A stretch of DNA of 64,000 nt from Atopsyche davidsoni (GCA_022113835.1 JAILWY010000019.1:6844001-6908000); one strand, 5' to 3'; positions 1 through 11,814 are shown, counted from the first letter of the stretch. Numbers and translations are program-made. The notes: a model not told the origin generated them from the letters alone.

Positions 1-161
1 GTAATTACAGGGATCGCGGTGAGTCAGGTAGATTAATACGGAATAGAGTCGATACTTGCACCAACTAGTCTATAGGCAAGTTTTGACTATGAAAGGGGGT
101 CCATGGGGAAGTTTTGACCATGAAAGGGGGTCCGTGAGCCAAAAGAGTTTGAGAGCCACTG
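1..161 (+). mobile_element. hAT MITE, right end only (cut by window edge)
   Basis: Ends TTTGAGAGCCACTG, the same right terminus as the complete element at 13798-14161, and carries the same internal GAAAGGGGGTCC motifs (twice, at about 90 and 124). It is followed by GTTTAAAG, which also serves as the left target duplication of the next element. Confidence 0.7.
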
Positions 162-169
162 GTTTAAAG

Positions 170-655
170 CATAGGTTCTCAAAGTGGTCAATATCGACCC
201 CCAGGGGTCGATTCTGCTCTGCAAAGGGTCGATGAGAGCGAAAAATTAGATTGGGGGTCCACGAACTGTAAATGGGGGTCTTTAAGAGTGGATCCCATTG
301 GCCATGTTGGCCACGATATTTTCGACGATATGCAAGTTAAGTTAACACAACTGAACGACTATTTTCAATGTACAGCGTCACTATTTCGGCGCCTTGTTTC
401 AGTGTGAAGCATGATTAAAATTGTACTGAAATAACGTTTCAAAACATGTTTACTCAAGTCAATCTGTTGATAAATGTCAAAGTTATTCAATGTTTGCATA
501 CCGACATAAAATATGGCACACCTGTATATCAGATATCAAAAATATGTTTGAAGTTGATGAATTTGTAAAAATTCAATATGAGCAAGACAGGGGTCTACGA
601 AAAACAGGAAAACTCGACAAGGGGTCGACGGGACAAAATAGTTTGGGAGCCTAAG
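170..655 (+). mobile_element. hAT-type MITE with 8-bp target duplication
   Basis: The element runs from CATAGGTTCTCAAAG to AGTTTGGGAGCCTAAG; the ends are imperfect inverted repeats of the CAGTGnTTCTCAAA class. It is flanked by GTTTAAAG at 162-169 and 656-663, the 8-bp duplication expected of hAT. No coding capacity. Relatives lie at 7570-8046, 21886-22310 and 22490-22635. Confidence 0.8.
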
Positions 656-663
656 GTTTAAAG

Positions 664-870
664 GATCAGTAATGAAGTATAAGTGATTGTGAAGGGATGT
701 GCTCTGGAAGTACGAGGGGGGGGGTCCTGCTATTGCAGATCAGATCAGATCTAAACGCCAGAGCTTTGTATGAAAATTATTATATAGTATAAAACTGCGG
801 TGTAGAAGGTATATGCTCAGTAAAACGGTCGCCAACCTCCTCTGAGGAGAGGCACGAGATTTTCACGGTA
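664..870 (+). repeat. Retroposon 3'-tail repeat (family A), copy 1
   Basis: Key words in order: GATCAGTAATG, ATGTGCTCTGGAAG, AGATCTAAACGCCAGAGCTTTGTA, ACTGCGGTGTAGAAGG, GTATATGCTCAGT, ACGGTCGCCAACCTCCTCTG. The last word reads as the worn C-terminal codons (SETVANLL-stop) of an endonuclease/reverse transcriptase whose better copy ends at about 43.8 kb. Other copies: 3820-4040, 22312-22486, 29940-30135, 41480-41760, 49020-49205 and 51400-51595, plus a scrap at 6625-6680. Confidence 0.65.
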
Positions 871-1315
871 CCCATCAACATTGTGGTGTACGTCAATAAA
901 TAAATAACGAAAAAAAACGGAAGCACATACAAATTATTGACACACTTTGGTACTTGCAAAGCCCAAATAAAATTATTAATGTTTATATGAATATATAAAA
1001 AAAATCATTTTAGGTTTTTAGCCTTGAGGCAATGAGAAAAATATCGAAGAAAGTGGACCAGGTGCACAGGCGCAATTGCTTTCCACTGCTTGCCCACTCG
1101 GCTCTTCCGCGGCAGCTTTCTATTTTTGGAGAGCACGATGGCGAACGGCTCCACCTCTCATGCATTATGTAAGCGTAAAAATTCAAAAATGCAATTATAT
1201 ATCCGGATACTAAAAATGAGAAATTTAACATTTAGATTTAGCTCTCTCTTGATATTGCCTCATGAGATAGCCATTATGAGTAAGAAAAATAAAGTTGGAG
1301 TTAGAACGCTCGAAG

Positions 1316-1420
1316 ACACGCCCGCGGCGTCGCCGGCGGCGAGACCCCACCGCGCGCACTTCACCGGCCGCAACGCAGAGAGACACCGCCAAGACACCGT
1401 CCAGAATTCACCGTCCAGAA
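1316..1420. other. Short GC-rich island
   Basis: A block of CGCCGGCGG-type sequence in otherwise AT-rich DNA. Open frames on both strands come from base composition. No recognisable protein. Confidence 0.5.
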
Positions 1421-1605
1421 TCGTACGATCGTGATCTTGCTGATCTGATTTACTCGAGCCCGAGATTTGAACGGACAAACGATAGCAACGCAGTGGCGTG
1501 CCCACCGAAGCAAGCAGCTTTGCTGACAACATCTATAATAATAATATCCATTGTATGATAATGATTTTGAGTACATTTTTTCTAAACTCTTAAAACATTT
1601 TATCG

Positions 1606-1690
1606 TGATTTGTGTGGGATTTGAACCCATATCCCCAAGCTTACGTGGCCGGTGCATTGCCAATTATACCAACGAGTCACTAGTACTAGG
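1606..1690 (-). repeat. tRNA-derived SINE (family S), head fragment
   Basis: Read on the minus strand it carries the RNA polymerase III B-box-like GGTTCAAATCCCACACAAAT and the CACCGGCCACGTAAGCTTGG segment seen in the fuller copy at 48430-48645. Confidence 0.6.
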
Positions 1691-1799
1691 CAAGAATTTT
1701 TAACAATCATATCCTATCAATGAAACAATGTACTTATTGTGCCAATTTAATATTGTGTGACTTGCAATACTAGACTTTTAACACTAAGTACTGAGTGAA

Positions 1800-2120
1800 G
1801 CATTATAAATCCGATCTGGATATTATTATTTTAAAAGTCTATTTAATTAAGCCAATACACGCACTTGTTAAATATATTATTGATTTTTGTGAAGACCGTC
1901 TCACAGGAAGTACGATTTATCAATCAATCAAACCTGTATAGGACGGTGTATGTATTTTACGTTTCATTTTTTTGTTCTCTGTAGAACATCTTAAAAGATA
2001 CAACGCTGATATTCAGCGATATGCAAGCACTGGACTTTTTGAACAAAGTGACAAGCGAAGCGATTTTAGTCCCATCTGGACATTATTATTAAAAATCTAT
2101 TAATTTAGCCAAGACGCGCA
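1800..2120. repeat. Imperfect direct duplication of about 65 bp
   Basis: A segment with CGATCTGGATATTATTATT, then TCTATTTAATTAAGCCAA and ACGCGCAC at 1800-1865, recurs with changes at 2055-2120. No gene is seen between the two. Confidence 0.45.
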
Positions 2121-2149
2121 CCATCATATACATATGTCGTTTTTTTTTT

Positions 2150-2292
2150 ATTAAACGCAATCAGATGCGTATTTACTACCCATTACGGGGATGTGGGTTC
2201 AAATCCCACACAAACACGATGATATTTTTCTGAGAGTTTCTTTACGTCATCTTCTATGCATGAACTAATGTCAAAGTGGTGACTGAGACGTG
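2150..2292 (+). repeat. tRNA-derived SINE (family S)
   Basis: Contains AATCAGATGCGTATTTACTA, then the box-B word GGGTTCAAATCCCACAC, then the body GATGATATTTTTCTGAGAG and CATCTTCTATGCATGAACTA. The A-box half has been replaced by tail sequence, so the copy is rearranged. A T-run follows at 2297-2313. Confidence 0.65.
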
Positions 2293-2329
2293 ACTTTTTT
2301 TTTTTTTTTTTTACATGGAGATTGCGTTT

Positions 2330-2590
2330 TTTTCTCCGCGTGGTGAATTGCGGACGGTGAGAGGTGAGTCTGGGGAAGCCCCGCGGCGGGCTGAGTTTAC
2401 ACAGTTCGCATTTTCCCTTCCCGGTGGCCCGGGGGCCCGGGAGATTGGGTGGACCGCTGCGGGCCCCTCGCAATCCGGAAACCGCCCCCGGGGCAGAACC
2501 CTGCGCCCCCGCCCCGCCTCCGGCCAAATAATAATTGGGCCCCCCGTCTCGGAAAAAGGCCTCGACACACAGCCCCGTCTCGAAACAAAA
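2330..2590. other. GC-rich island with AATAATAATT spacer
   Basis: Runs of GGCCCGGGGGCCCGGG and GCGCCCCCGCCCCGCC interrupted by AAATAATAATTGGGCC. Open on both strands through composition only. One of about ten similar islands in the window. Confidence 0.6.
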
Positions 2591-2681
2591 CAATTAAAAT
2601 ACAGCGCAGGCACCGGCTTCCATCAGCTGTGCATCCTCTGTCGTCAAGATGCGATGTGTATATTACACGCTATGATCTATT

Positions 2682-4650
2682 TTACTGGCAATTGCGTTGG
2701 ATTGCTAATTCGTATTACACCGCTCCTTATCATAGCATAACCCGGATTATATATATAAATACAATGTCGTACTTTGAATTTACCGTACGTCGATCCGGTG
2801 TGATATTTTTAATTTGTAAACTCGTCATACAGGCTGTAACAATATTGCACTACACAATCGCATAAATTCAGGGCGTGGAAAAATTAATTATTTTTCTATT
2901 TGTTTGCTTGGTCTCACAGTGCTCTATAAGACTAGAGGCATACGCATTAAAAAAAAAACTGTATCACGGGTAGACATAAAAAAACATAAAATATACTCGA
3001 TTGCTCTGAATGAAGTATTCTAAACCGATTATAAATTCATTCATCGCATACCTTGCTCATATTACATATAATGCTATATTGTACCCAATTACGAAACAAT
3101 GATTCCCATTACTAGTTTAGAGCCGACCCGCGATGTGTATATTGCATGTTATGATCTACTTTACGCGACTATGAGACGAAGTATTCTAAATCGATTATCG
3201 ACTTAAACCGATGATTCCCATCACTAGAGCGTGCCTAGATAAGGCTGCGAGCCCTGCAAGTGCGGCCCTGGAGGCTCTCTGCACGCGTGGCTATATCTTC
3301 CAAGTTCACCAAGAGTGACACTCGTGCTCACCAGCGGCTGTCCAGCCGGAAGAAGCAGCTGCAGATGCTGCTGTATTCAAATAATCAAGCTAAAAGTTTA
3401 TTCTTGAGATTCCCCGATGTCTCTGTCTCGGTACTGGGCCTCGGTAATAGCTCCCAACAATAACTTGGCACAGAGCTCTTGGTCACACAATTTCATTAAA
3501 AACCGCTATACTTTCAAGCTTGGAAGACTATACATGAAGCGTCCAGGTTTCTTTAACATAATTTAAAGTACACTCTGCGATTATTGTGATATTTCCTCTA
3601 AACTTCACGACGCTGTTAACTTGTAAGTCTGCATGTAGAGCCTTTTGTGCCACGGGTTGTGTAAATTTTTTGAAATGCTTTATTCATATTAATCGAGAGG
3701 TTCCCGGTAAGATTTCCACCCCGACAGATGAATTCCAAACTGGCGTAATTGGGCTTACGCCTGATTCTTTAAATTCATTGCATTGATTGGATTCAAGTGT
3801 CAAATGTATCTTTCACCAAGTGCCTATTTCACTGAGCCCTATATATTCTACACCGCATTGTTATATAATCTTTTCCTTACAAAGCTCTGGCGTTTAGATT
3901 TGTTACTCCCTTACAGAGCACATCCCTCCACAATCATTTATACTCCATCACCGAACCTTTACACAGGCTCGAACACAGAATGACAGCCATATACAAGCAA
4001 CAGAATAGGGAGCACATACAGCAGTGGCTAGCACGCTCACTTGATAGGTGCAGCAAATAGATTACAATAAACCTTCTAATAAAACTCTTTGTGTTGAAGG
4101 CTTCCGTAATTTTGCTGTACACAATAAGGCGGACCTCTAAAATTAATAAATTTCAACTCATTTTAGTTTATCCGAGCTTAAATGTTTCCCTCTCTGATAC
4201 TGAAAAAATTGATCGCTAATATATAGTATTATATATGAAATACATGTTATCTCCTAAACTAACCAATTCAGTGCTGAATGAACCGTATAAGCGTAAATAT
4301 AGCATTCATTTATATTCTACTCAATCTTACATCGTGCCTGAAAATACACATATACCTGAAAACAATATAAATTTGTCATGAAATTCATTGGACCTCGCAG
4401 AAAATATCGCAGCTGCATATTTTATAATGTTTACATCTTTATCATAACATACAAACAACGCTTGCAAAAAATCATCAAACATTATAATATTCGCTATAAT
4501 ATGCACTGCAAGCTTTCACCGCATATATAAACATATTTTGCATATTAAGTTTATCAATTGTCCGTACAACCAAAATCCGCTCAAGCGGATTTTTGATTCC
4601 CGACGATAGCAAAAAAAGCAATTTTGGCAGTCAACGTTGAAATTGATAAA
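2682..4650 (+). repeat. Large inverted repeat, left copy (about 2 kb)
   Basis: Matches the reverse complement of 50735-52865 almost throughout, by eye about 93-95% with small indels. The left copy lacks about 80 bp present at 52740-52830. It contains GTGACACTCGTGCTCACCAG, the family A tail in reverse (3820-4040), and near its end the perfect hairpin AAAATCCGC-TCAA-GCGGATTTT (4572-4593). Short open frames are shared by both copies, but none resembles a known protein. It is probably one transposable-element family inserted twice in opposite directions. The termini are not diagnostic. Confidence 0.85.
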
Positions 4651-4721
4651 ATCAAGATGTGCTGAGGTGATTTGGGCGGTGTCAAGGATTATAAAGAAGC
4701 CGGGTCGACGGGAGTACTCAC

Positions 4722-4927
4722 GTCCAATGTCGAAGTAGCGGGCCTCCTCCAGCAGCAGCTCGAGGTCGTCGAAGTCCTCCGGCACGCAGAGGCGGGAGTT
4801 GCGCATGTAGTTCAGGATGTGGCGGAACATGCTGCCGTCACGGTCGATGAAGTAGTGCTGCTTCAGCGCGTCCAGGACGATGGGCACGGAGCCGTTGAAC
4901 AGCCGCGCCAGCCGGGACTCCGGGTAC
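4722..4927 (-). CDS. twz: KCTD1/15-type BTB protein (Tiwaz family), coding exon 3, second half of BTB domain
   Basis: This exon encodes about 68 residues starting [10 protein letters not shown], then [17 protein letters not shown], and ending EEARYFDIG. It is the second half of the BTB/T1 fold of KCTD1/KCTD15, where relatives read YPESRIGRLF and [17 protein letters not shown]. The acceptor is CTGCAG|G and the donor GGAC|GTGAGT. Entry phase fits exon 2 (AA+G gives Lys), and exit is after one base of the next codon. Known for the family: KCTD1/15 proteins assemble as pentamers through BTB and repress AP-2 transcription factors; the Drosophila member is Tiwaz. Inferred: a nuclear AP-2 co-regulator here too. 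The C-terminal part was not found between 1 and 4721, so the gene is cut by the left edge. The exon is GC-rich against AT-rich introns. The 2-kb inverted-repeat copy ends about 70 bp beyond the donor. Confidence 0.93.
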
Positions 4928-5199
4928 CTGCAGCATCAGAGGAGTGCCAACTTCAGCGATCGCGGAGAGCATTGGACACCGGCGCCGCCAAAGCCGGACC
5001 ACGAATACAGACACACCGTCACCAAGTGACTCTGAAGGCGTTGAAAGAAACCAAATACATTAACCAACTAACACACCGACACTCCGAAGTACGAGATCTC
5101 CAGAAATATGATTGGGTCTATACCTTAAAAACCAGGATTTGACAGTACATGCCGACACTGTAGCAAATCATTGATATACGTGTCATTTTGAAGCTCTAT

Positions 5200-5347
5200 G
5201 TATAATATTACTAATATGATTAGGCACATTAGTTCATACATAGAAGATGATTAAAGAAACTCTCAGAAAAATATCATGGCCGGTGTACTAATCATGTTGG
5301 TAATAATATAATAAACCCGTAATGGGTAATAAATACGCATCTGATTG
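5200..5347 (-). repeat. SINE family S copy
   Basis: Body words ATTAGGCACATTAGTTCATA, AAGATGATTAAAGAAACTCT and CAGAAAAATATCA are followed by CATGGCCGGTGTACTAATCAT and the tail AACCCGTAATGGGTAATAAA. The B-box segment is deleted. Confidence 0.6.
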
Positions 5348-5399
5348 ACGCGTCCAATCCAAAAAATAGACATGCTCTTTTTATAAGCTGTCAAAATCA

Positions 5400-6480
5400 A
5401 TCAACAATGTTTGATTTGTTTGTGTTTTTGAAAATTTTGAAATATGGCGAAAAAAACAGAATTCGCGGGAAGTTTTGCTGAGTCCCTTTTTTGCTAAGAA
5501 AACTTCGAAAAGAAAGCCATCGTTTGCTCATGGGATTGTATGGCAAATATTTTTTTGCGAAAACACAGTGCTTTGAGAGGTTTTGACGCTTTAAAAGTAG
5601 CGATTTTGACATCAAAGACAAAAACGGCCTGGACAGCCGAAAAAGTTTGAAGATGAAGAATTGGAAGCGTTACTCGATCAAGACTCGTGTCAAACACAAG
5701 AAGACCTCGCGGAATCATTGGGCCTGACTCAAGCAGCCATTTCCAAGTGTCTAAAAGCATTGAGATTCATCCAGAAGCAAGGAAATTGGGTGCCATACGA
5801 GTTGAGCCCGAGAGACGTGGAAAGGTGATTTTGCATGTCTCGAGCGTCATAAAAAGAAGTCGTTTTTGCATAGAATTGTTACTGGCGACAAATAATGGAT
5901 TCATTAAGAGCAAAAAATTGTATTGCAAACCCGGCCAACCAATCGATACCGAAGAAGAATATTCACGCTGCCAAGATAATGCTCTGTATTTGGTGGGACC
6001 AGAAAGGAGTTGCGTATTATGAGCTTTTATAACTGGGTGAAACCATTGCTGGAGAGGTGTACCAACAATACCTGATTCGTTAAAAGAGAGCATTGAAGGT
6101 AAAACGGTCAGAATAAGAGACCGGATACGAGACATTGAGTTTCCAAAATGACAATGCTCGGCCACATGTTGCTCAACCCGTTTAAAACTATTTGGAAAAA
6201 AGCGGATGAGAAATTCTGCCCCACACGCCATATAGTCCAGACTTGGTGCCTTCTGACTACTTTTTGTTTCGGTCGATGCAGAATGCACTTTCCGGAATAC
6301 GCTTCTCTTAAGTCCAAGGCTTAAAAAATTGGGTCGATTCGTTCTTTGGTTCAAAACATGACGACCGGTTTTTTTGGAATGGCATCCACAAATTGCCAGA
6401 AAGATGGGGAAATGTTGTGACTTCCGATGGACAATACTTTGAACAACAGAACTGTACATGATTTTCTTAAATAAACGTTC
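5400..6480 (+). pseudogene. Mariner-family transposase pseudogene
   Basis: Frames broken by stops and frameshifts spell a mariner (DD34D) transposase in order. The helix-turn-helix part has KKFEDEELEALLDQDSCQTQ and LAESLGLTQAAISKCLKAL. Then come NWVPYELSPRDVE, LHRIVTGDK (first Asp), FQNDNARPHVAQP (second Asp) and HTPYSPDLVPSDYFLF (third Asp). The C-terminal end reads about PERWGNVVTSDGQYFEQQ. Length is near full (about 345 codons in the family), but the copy cannot make protein because of several frameshifts and in-frame stops. It lies on the strand opposite the host gene, inside intron 2. Terminal inverted repeats were not convincingly found. Confidence 0.85.
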
Positions 6481-6779
6481 AAATCTCCTGAAAAAATTCC
6501 GGTTTTTAAGGAATAAACCTATTATTTTCTCTCTTCAGAGCTCTGTTTAACTAAATTCGGAATAAATTCAGAACGAAAATTGCTTATTGATAATTCAATG
6601 CATTGCGTGGAAAAAATATAAATAAAACCATGAACACTGGCTCACCATAGTGAAATGGTCGCCAACTTCCTTTGTGGCTTTGAGTAATACAATTCTATGT
6701 TTTAAGTATATAAAAAGTAGTAATTTACAGTTGAAATTATTAGTTTGAATATTACAAAAACGCCAGTGCGCTAACAAAA

Positions 6780-7565
6780 ATATATGGCTGTGAATTTGGA
6801 GCTGCCATAGGTAAACAATTATTTGAAACTCACTTTTATCCGCAAATTGACAGCAATAATATTAAAGGTAGGTGAACTATTCAAAGCTGTTTTTTTTTAG
6901 TTATCTGGGTGAATTTTCTCAATTTATTATTTGTATCAAATAAATAAATAAAAATGGCCTGAAATGTTGTCTAGTCCAGTTATAAACACAATTCATAATA
7001 AGTAGTAAAAATACATGCACGAAAGATATTTAGTTCATTAAAAATTAAAACACTTTTTTTTTTAAATAATTTTTTTTATAAATGAATGTAAAAAATGCAT
7101 TCGCGCTATCTCGCAGGCAAAATATAAAATATATAACAAACCAAAATAAAAACACAAGATTTTTGATACTTTGCTAAGAAACTAAATTAATAACGATTAT
7201 AAATCGAGGAACTAAAATTATTGTAACCGTTTATAATGATGAAAAAAGTTTTACGCATGTCTCAATATTGAGTGGAAAATTAAAAAAAAAAAAAAAAAAA
7301 AAATGCAGTCACTACTAGTAAAACACGTTAAGTATTTTTGCATTTGTGACATTCATGACATTCATCATCCTCATTTTCTATTTCGATATCGGAAACACCG
7401 CCACTTAGTATTTGATCCCAAATCAGCAGTTTGAAGGTTCTAAATACTAAAAATTGTAATAATAATAAAAATAAATCACATCAGAATCATTGACTAACCT
7501 CGGACCGAATGTACATACTAATAATGTACACTCAAGTTTGATGTCAAGTTATGGTATGATACACT
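6780..7565. other. AT-rich stretch without gene
   Basis: Long A and T runs, including a poly-A of about 22 at 7281-7303. No coding signal, repeat array or RNA gene recognised. Confidence 0.6.
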
Positions 7566-7569
7566 ACAG

Positions 7570-8046
7570 CACTGGTTCCCAAAGTGGTCAATATGGACCC
7601 CCAGGGGTCGTGACAGCGAAAAATTAAATTGGGGTCCATGAACTGTAAATGGGGGTCTACGAGAGTGGATCCCATTTAAGCAGGTCATCACCAAAATTTA
7701 TACATTTCCTAAATGTGACGAATCGAAGCCCTGAAGCGTAGAAGTATTTTGTACGTTTTTACTTAATATATTTTATTCTATTTAATATATTAAAATGGAA
7801 TTCCACTGTCAAAAATATTGATTTTCTGAATGTTACAATATTTGCATTGTGTGTTTTTAATTAATAAAGGTATAATTAACTTTTTCATTTTTAAACCCAC
7901 TGCACAGTAAGCCCTATGAAAGTGAGTTGTTCCATATATGATGTCAAAAATATGTTTGAAGTTGGTGAATTTGTAAAAATTCAACATTAGGTCGACGAAA
8001 AACAGGAAAACTCGACAAGGGACCAAATAGTTTGGGAAACTATGCT
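7570..8046 (+). mobile_element. hAT-type MITE, diverged copy
   Basis: Begins CACTGGTTCCCAAAGTGG and ends AGTTTGGGAAACTATG, with internal ACCCCCAGGGGTCG and ACTGTAAATGGGGGTC shared with the element at 170-655. The flanks CTACAGC and CTATAAGC are only roughly alike. Confidence 0.65.
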
Positions 8047-8160
8047 ATAAGCGAACCGACGTACTTATTATGCCAATTATTTTTTTTGGGTTTTAATGGG
8101 TGTGTATGGACTATGGACTATGGGCTATGGACGTCATGATGAGCACCGCGTCTGAGGGGG

Positions 8161-8209
8161 TTAGGTTAGGTTAGGTGAGGTTAGGTTAGGTTAGGTGAGG
8201 TTAGGTTAG
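8161..8209 (+). repeat. Interstitial TTAGG/TGAGG repeat
   Basis: About ten pentamer units, mostly TTAGG with two TGAGG variants. TTAGG is the telomere unit of most insects. Here it sits inside an intron, so it is an interstitial patch, not a chromosome end. Confidence 0.8.
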
Positions 8210-8219
8210 CCCAAATCGA

Positions 8220-10495
8220 ATCGATCGTTCCCATCACTAGTGTCCAGGGCCTAATTGGGTGCGTCCTTGCGGCCGCAGATCTAAATATAATGAAACCTGT
8301 TGCGGCACTTCCTGGAGACCCGCGGAATGCGGCCCACACGCGCCTCGTATTGTACGACCGCTCGCCGCGAGAACTGTGCGCGGACTAGATACTAAAAAAA
8401 TAATTAATTTTAAAAATAATTAATTTAAAATTTTTTTTTTTTAAAAATCGGCATTTTTTTTTTTATTGAATTATTCGTATCATTTTGAGGGACAAGGCAT
8501 TTGATTGGTGAATATCCATTTTTTTTATTAATGATATAAGTAATATTGTATTCTTTCTTCACTTTGGGTTTATTATATTTTTTGTATGACTAGTTTCGAC
8601 CAACAGACTTCGTATGACTAAGATCATTAATAGTATAATATTGTACCAATAAAAGTTGTAACCAGGCGTTTACTTTGTGAAGATTCATTGTAATGATGAA
8701 TGAAACGTATTTTGCTACTTCACAATGCATTACAAGTTTTGACCATTATTACACTTGGTCATCTTCAGATGCAAGTGAAATGCTTTAATCAAGTGAAGTA
8801 TCATCATAACAAAGTACTGTTTTAAAAAACCCATTTATTGTTTGATATTATCAAAATCGAATTGGCATATATTTTTCATACGTTTTAAGCAGAATGTGTT
8901 ATTTTTCTTGTACCGTTCGCCATTTACGTATAAAAATGGTAATAAACATTCTGAATACGGCCCTGGGAGGCTGTGCTGCGGAAGGCTCTCTAGTATTCTA
9001 ATTATAGTCAGAAATAATTAGCAGTCGAAAGGAAAGCTGCAGGAATTTATTTATAAATAATGCATTTACCTGTCCTATGACGTTGCTTACTTCGCCCTAT
9101 GTAATATTGTACTAATTGTACTATTGTACTAATTGCTTGGAAGTCACAATTGTTTTTGTTTGTGAGAATTTAAAAGGCATTTTCAGCCCAATGCAACGAT
9201 AAAACTTTAAATAAAAAAATAAGGACGTTTTTGTTTGTAAACGCTAAGGGCTTCTTCAGTCCATATTGCAACGTTAAAAGTACAAATAAGAAAAGACTAA
9301 TGGCTTGAAAATAACGATCGTTTCGTGTTTCAAGGAGTTTCTCAGCATTATTTTACAAACAGCAAGTAAGAATAGCCAAGTGGCTTGTAAATTACGAACT
9401 TTGCGACAGCGACTAGAGCCTCGTAAGCTTTTAATTTTTTTTTTAAACTTCATGTTGATATTTTTGATCTTAATATACGGATAAGTCTTATTAGAAAAGA
9501 GGTCGTAGACACTGCCATCTCATCTTTATATGATTATAAATTCATTATAGATTGGAAATGAATTTAAAGCCGATAGTAATTAAATATTAATAACAGTACC
9601 CAGCATCGATTTATAAACGAATCAGCGCGAGTCTTTGAGCTTATCATTTAATATACTCTAATACAATTATCAGTCTTGCAAATGAAGCAAATTATTTATA
9701 CTCACCTTTTATATATTTTTTTTCTATAAGTATTTAAATTTGCATTTTAGACCCACCGTGTATACAATCTCACCGGTTTCATAATACAAACAGCTAGGAG
9801 ATTGCGATATATATTTTGGATTGAAAGCTATCGCCTTTCAAAGTCCCATCATGGAAATTGCAATTTAAAAATCATTATAATTGTCGTACGATGTATATAT
9901 TTTTATATTCATATTACCGATGTCTTCAATTCAATTCAATTAAAAATACACGATTTTTCACGTAAAACTAGCCATTTTCGCGATTTATTCGTATCATAAT
10001 ATAATTGATCAGAAATGAAATGAAATTTATTGCAGTAGACTCAATTCAAGAGGTTGGCTCGATGTAAAGGAGAATAGTTGGTAATTATTTAATTTAATTA
10101 AGATCGTTTTATTTTGTTTAAATAAACCTGTTTATTATTTCTGTCATTTAAATAAATTTACCAAAGTTAACTCAATGTAAGAGATTGACTCGTTTTAAAG
10201 TCAACCAAAAGGATATTTAATTCTCTCGAAATGATGTTTGAACTTTCCTTGCTTAGTCAATTATATGTTGTATAATTAAATCTGTTATTATTTTCAGATA
10301 TTATTGTTTAAAAAAAACATCGAAATAGACTCAATATAAGAAGTAAGCTCTCTGTCTTACTTTACATGTTTTTTTTTCCCGAGTGGTCGAGACTGTAAGC
10401 TCCTCACAGGCATACTTGACAAGTATATAATCTTCGATTAGACAAGATTATAAGACTAATTTGGCAATTATATATATTTTATGAAAATCATTACT
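8220..10495. other. AT-rich stretch without gene
   Basis: No coding signal. It contains a hairpin-like pair GGTCATCTTCAG and TTTTGACCATT near 8735-8770, of the kind often found at Penelope-like element ends, and a GC-richer patch near 8320-8390. Confidence 0.5.
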
Positions 10496-10499
10496 TTGC

Positions 10500-10590
10500 A
10501 TGTTCAGTGAGACTGGCCCAGGTTAGAAATATGTCCGATGAAATGGTCACCAACTTCCTACGAGGAGAGGCATCGGAAGAAGAAGCGATT
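10500..10590 (+). pseudogene. 3' end of non-LTR retrotransposon reverse transcriptase, relic
   Basis: GAGACTGGCCCAGGTTAG, then ATGTCCGATGAAATGGTCAC, then CAACTTCCTACGAGGAGAGG translates as RLAQVRNMSDEMVTNFLRGE. This is the C-terminal tail also seen at 43.77-43.84 kb. Only the last few dozen codons remain. Confidence 0.6.
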
Positions 10591-10814
10591 AAATGAACTC
10601 GTTTTGCCTGATGATGCCGGCCCAGCGGGCTGGCGAAACCGGCAAATTAAAACAAGTTGGAACTTTGAATCGCAAGCCTTTAGATATGATCTCACTTCAT
10701 CAGCAAGCCGCGGCCGTATCTCTCGGCGAGTCTGTATCAGGTCACGACTCGGGCTCGAGATTCGCAATGCCAGTACAACGGTGCAGGGAACCGACGCAAT
10801 TTACTGCCAGCATT

Positions 10815-11520
10815 TAAAAAAAATCTTCGGCTTGTTTATTCAACAATCACCAGCAAGTCAGTTAATTATAAACCTCTACATTGCACTCAGTTATCATCAG
10901 CATACTCAAGCTTACAACATGAATAAGCAAACGAAAATAAAATGAGTACACAGCACTCAATGCCGGTATCAAAATGATCGGCTTGTTTATTCAACAATCA
11001 CCAGCAAGTCAGTTAATTATAAACCTCTACATTGCACTCAGTTATCATCAGCATACTCAAGCTTACAACATGAATAAGCAAACGAAAATAAAATGAGTAC
11101 ACAGCACTCAATGCCGGTATCAAAATGATCGGCTTGTTTATTCAACAATCACCTGCAAGTCTGTTTTTTATAAACCTCTACATTGCACTCAGTTATCATC
11201 AGCATACTCAAGCTTACAACATGAATAAGCAAACGAAAATAAAATGAGTACTCAGCACTCAATGCCGGTATCAAAATGATCTGCTTATTTATCCAACAAT
11301 CACCTGCAAGTCAGTTAATTATTAACCTCTACATTGCACTCAGCTATCATCTGCATAGTAAAGCTTACAATCTGAATTGGCAAACGAAAATATATTGAGT
11401 ACAGAGCACTCAATGAGCTTACTGACGATATCAAAATGATCGGCTTGTTTATTCAACAATCACGAGCAAGTCTGTTAATTATAAGCAAAACTGTCATCAG
11501 CATATTTTTAATTAAGTTTA
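10815..11520 (+). repeat. Tandem satellite, 151-bp unit, about 4.5 copies
   Basis: CGGCTTGTTTATTCAACAAT recurs at 10828, 10979, 11130, 11281 (diverged) and 11441, a spacing of 151, 151, 151 and 160. The first three units are nearly identical, and decay increases to the right. Confidence 0.9.
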
Positions 11521-11814
11521 CAACTTAGGCAAGGGATCGATTATTTTTTGAGTAACAGTACAAAACACTCCCACAAGTCACTGTCATTATTCAAAAAATA
11601 CTTTATTCATTAAAATTTCACTTCCAAATGTATCAATTGCAAATCAACGACTCAATATTTAATTATCTGCCTTTTAAAAGCTTTGTATGACACTTGAAGA
11701 GCGAAAGCACACCTTTATAAACGTTTCGTAATCGCCTAGCCATTTGGCTATTAAAACTTTTATAATACGTCACCTTAGGATGAATGGCTTCTTTTCTATG
11801 GTTTTTATTAAATT

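Noticed and set aside
1..4721. C-terminal exons of the KCTD1/15 gene
   Set aside because: Searched minus-strand frames for the family's post-BTB sequence and splice sites in matching phase; nothing fits, so they are placed outside the window.
8161..8209. Telomere end
   Set aside because: Only about ten units, inside a host-gene intron with ordinary sequence on both sides.
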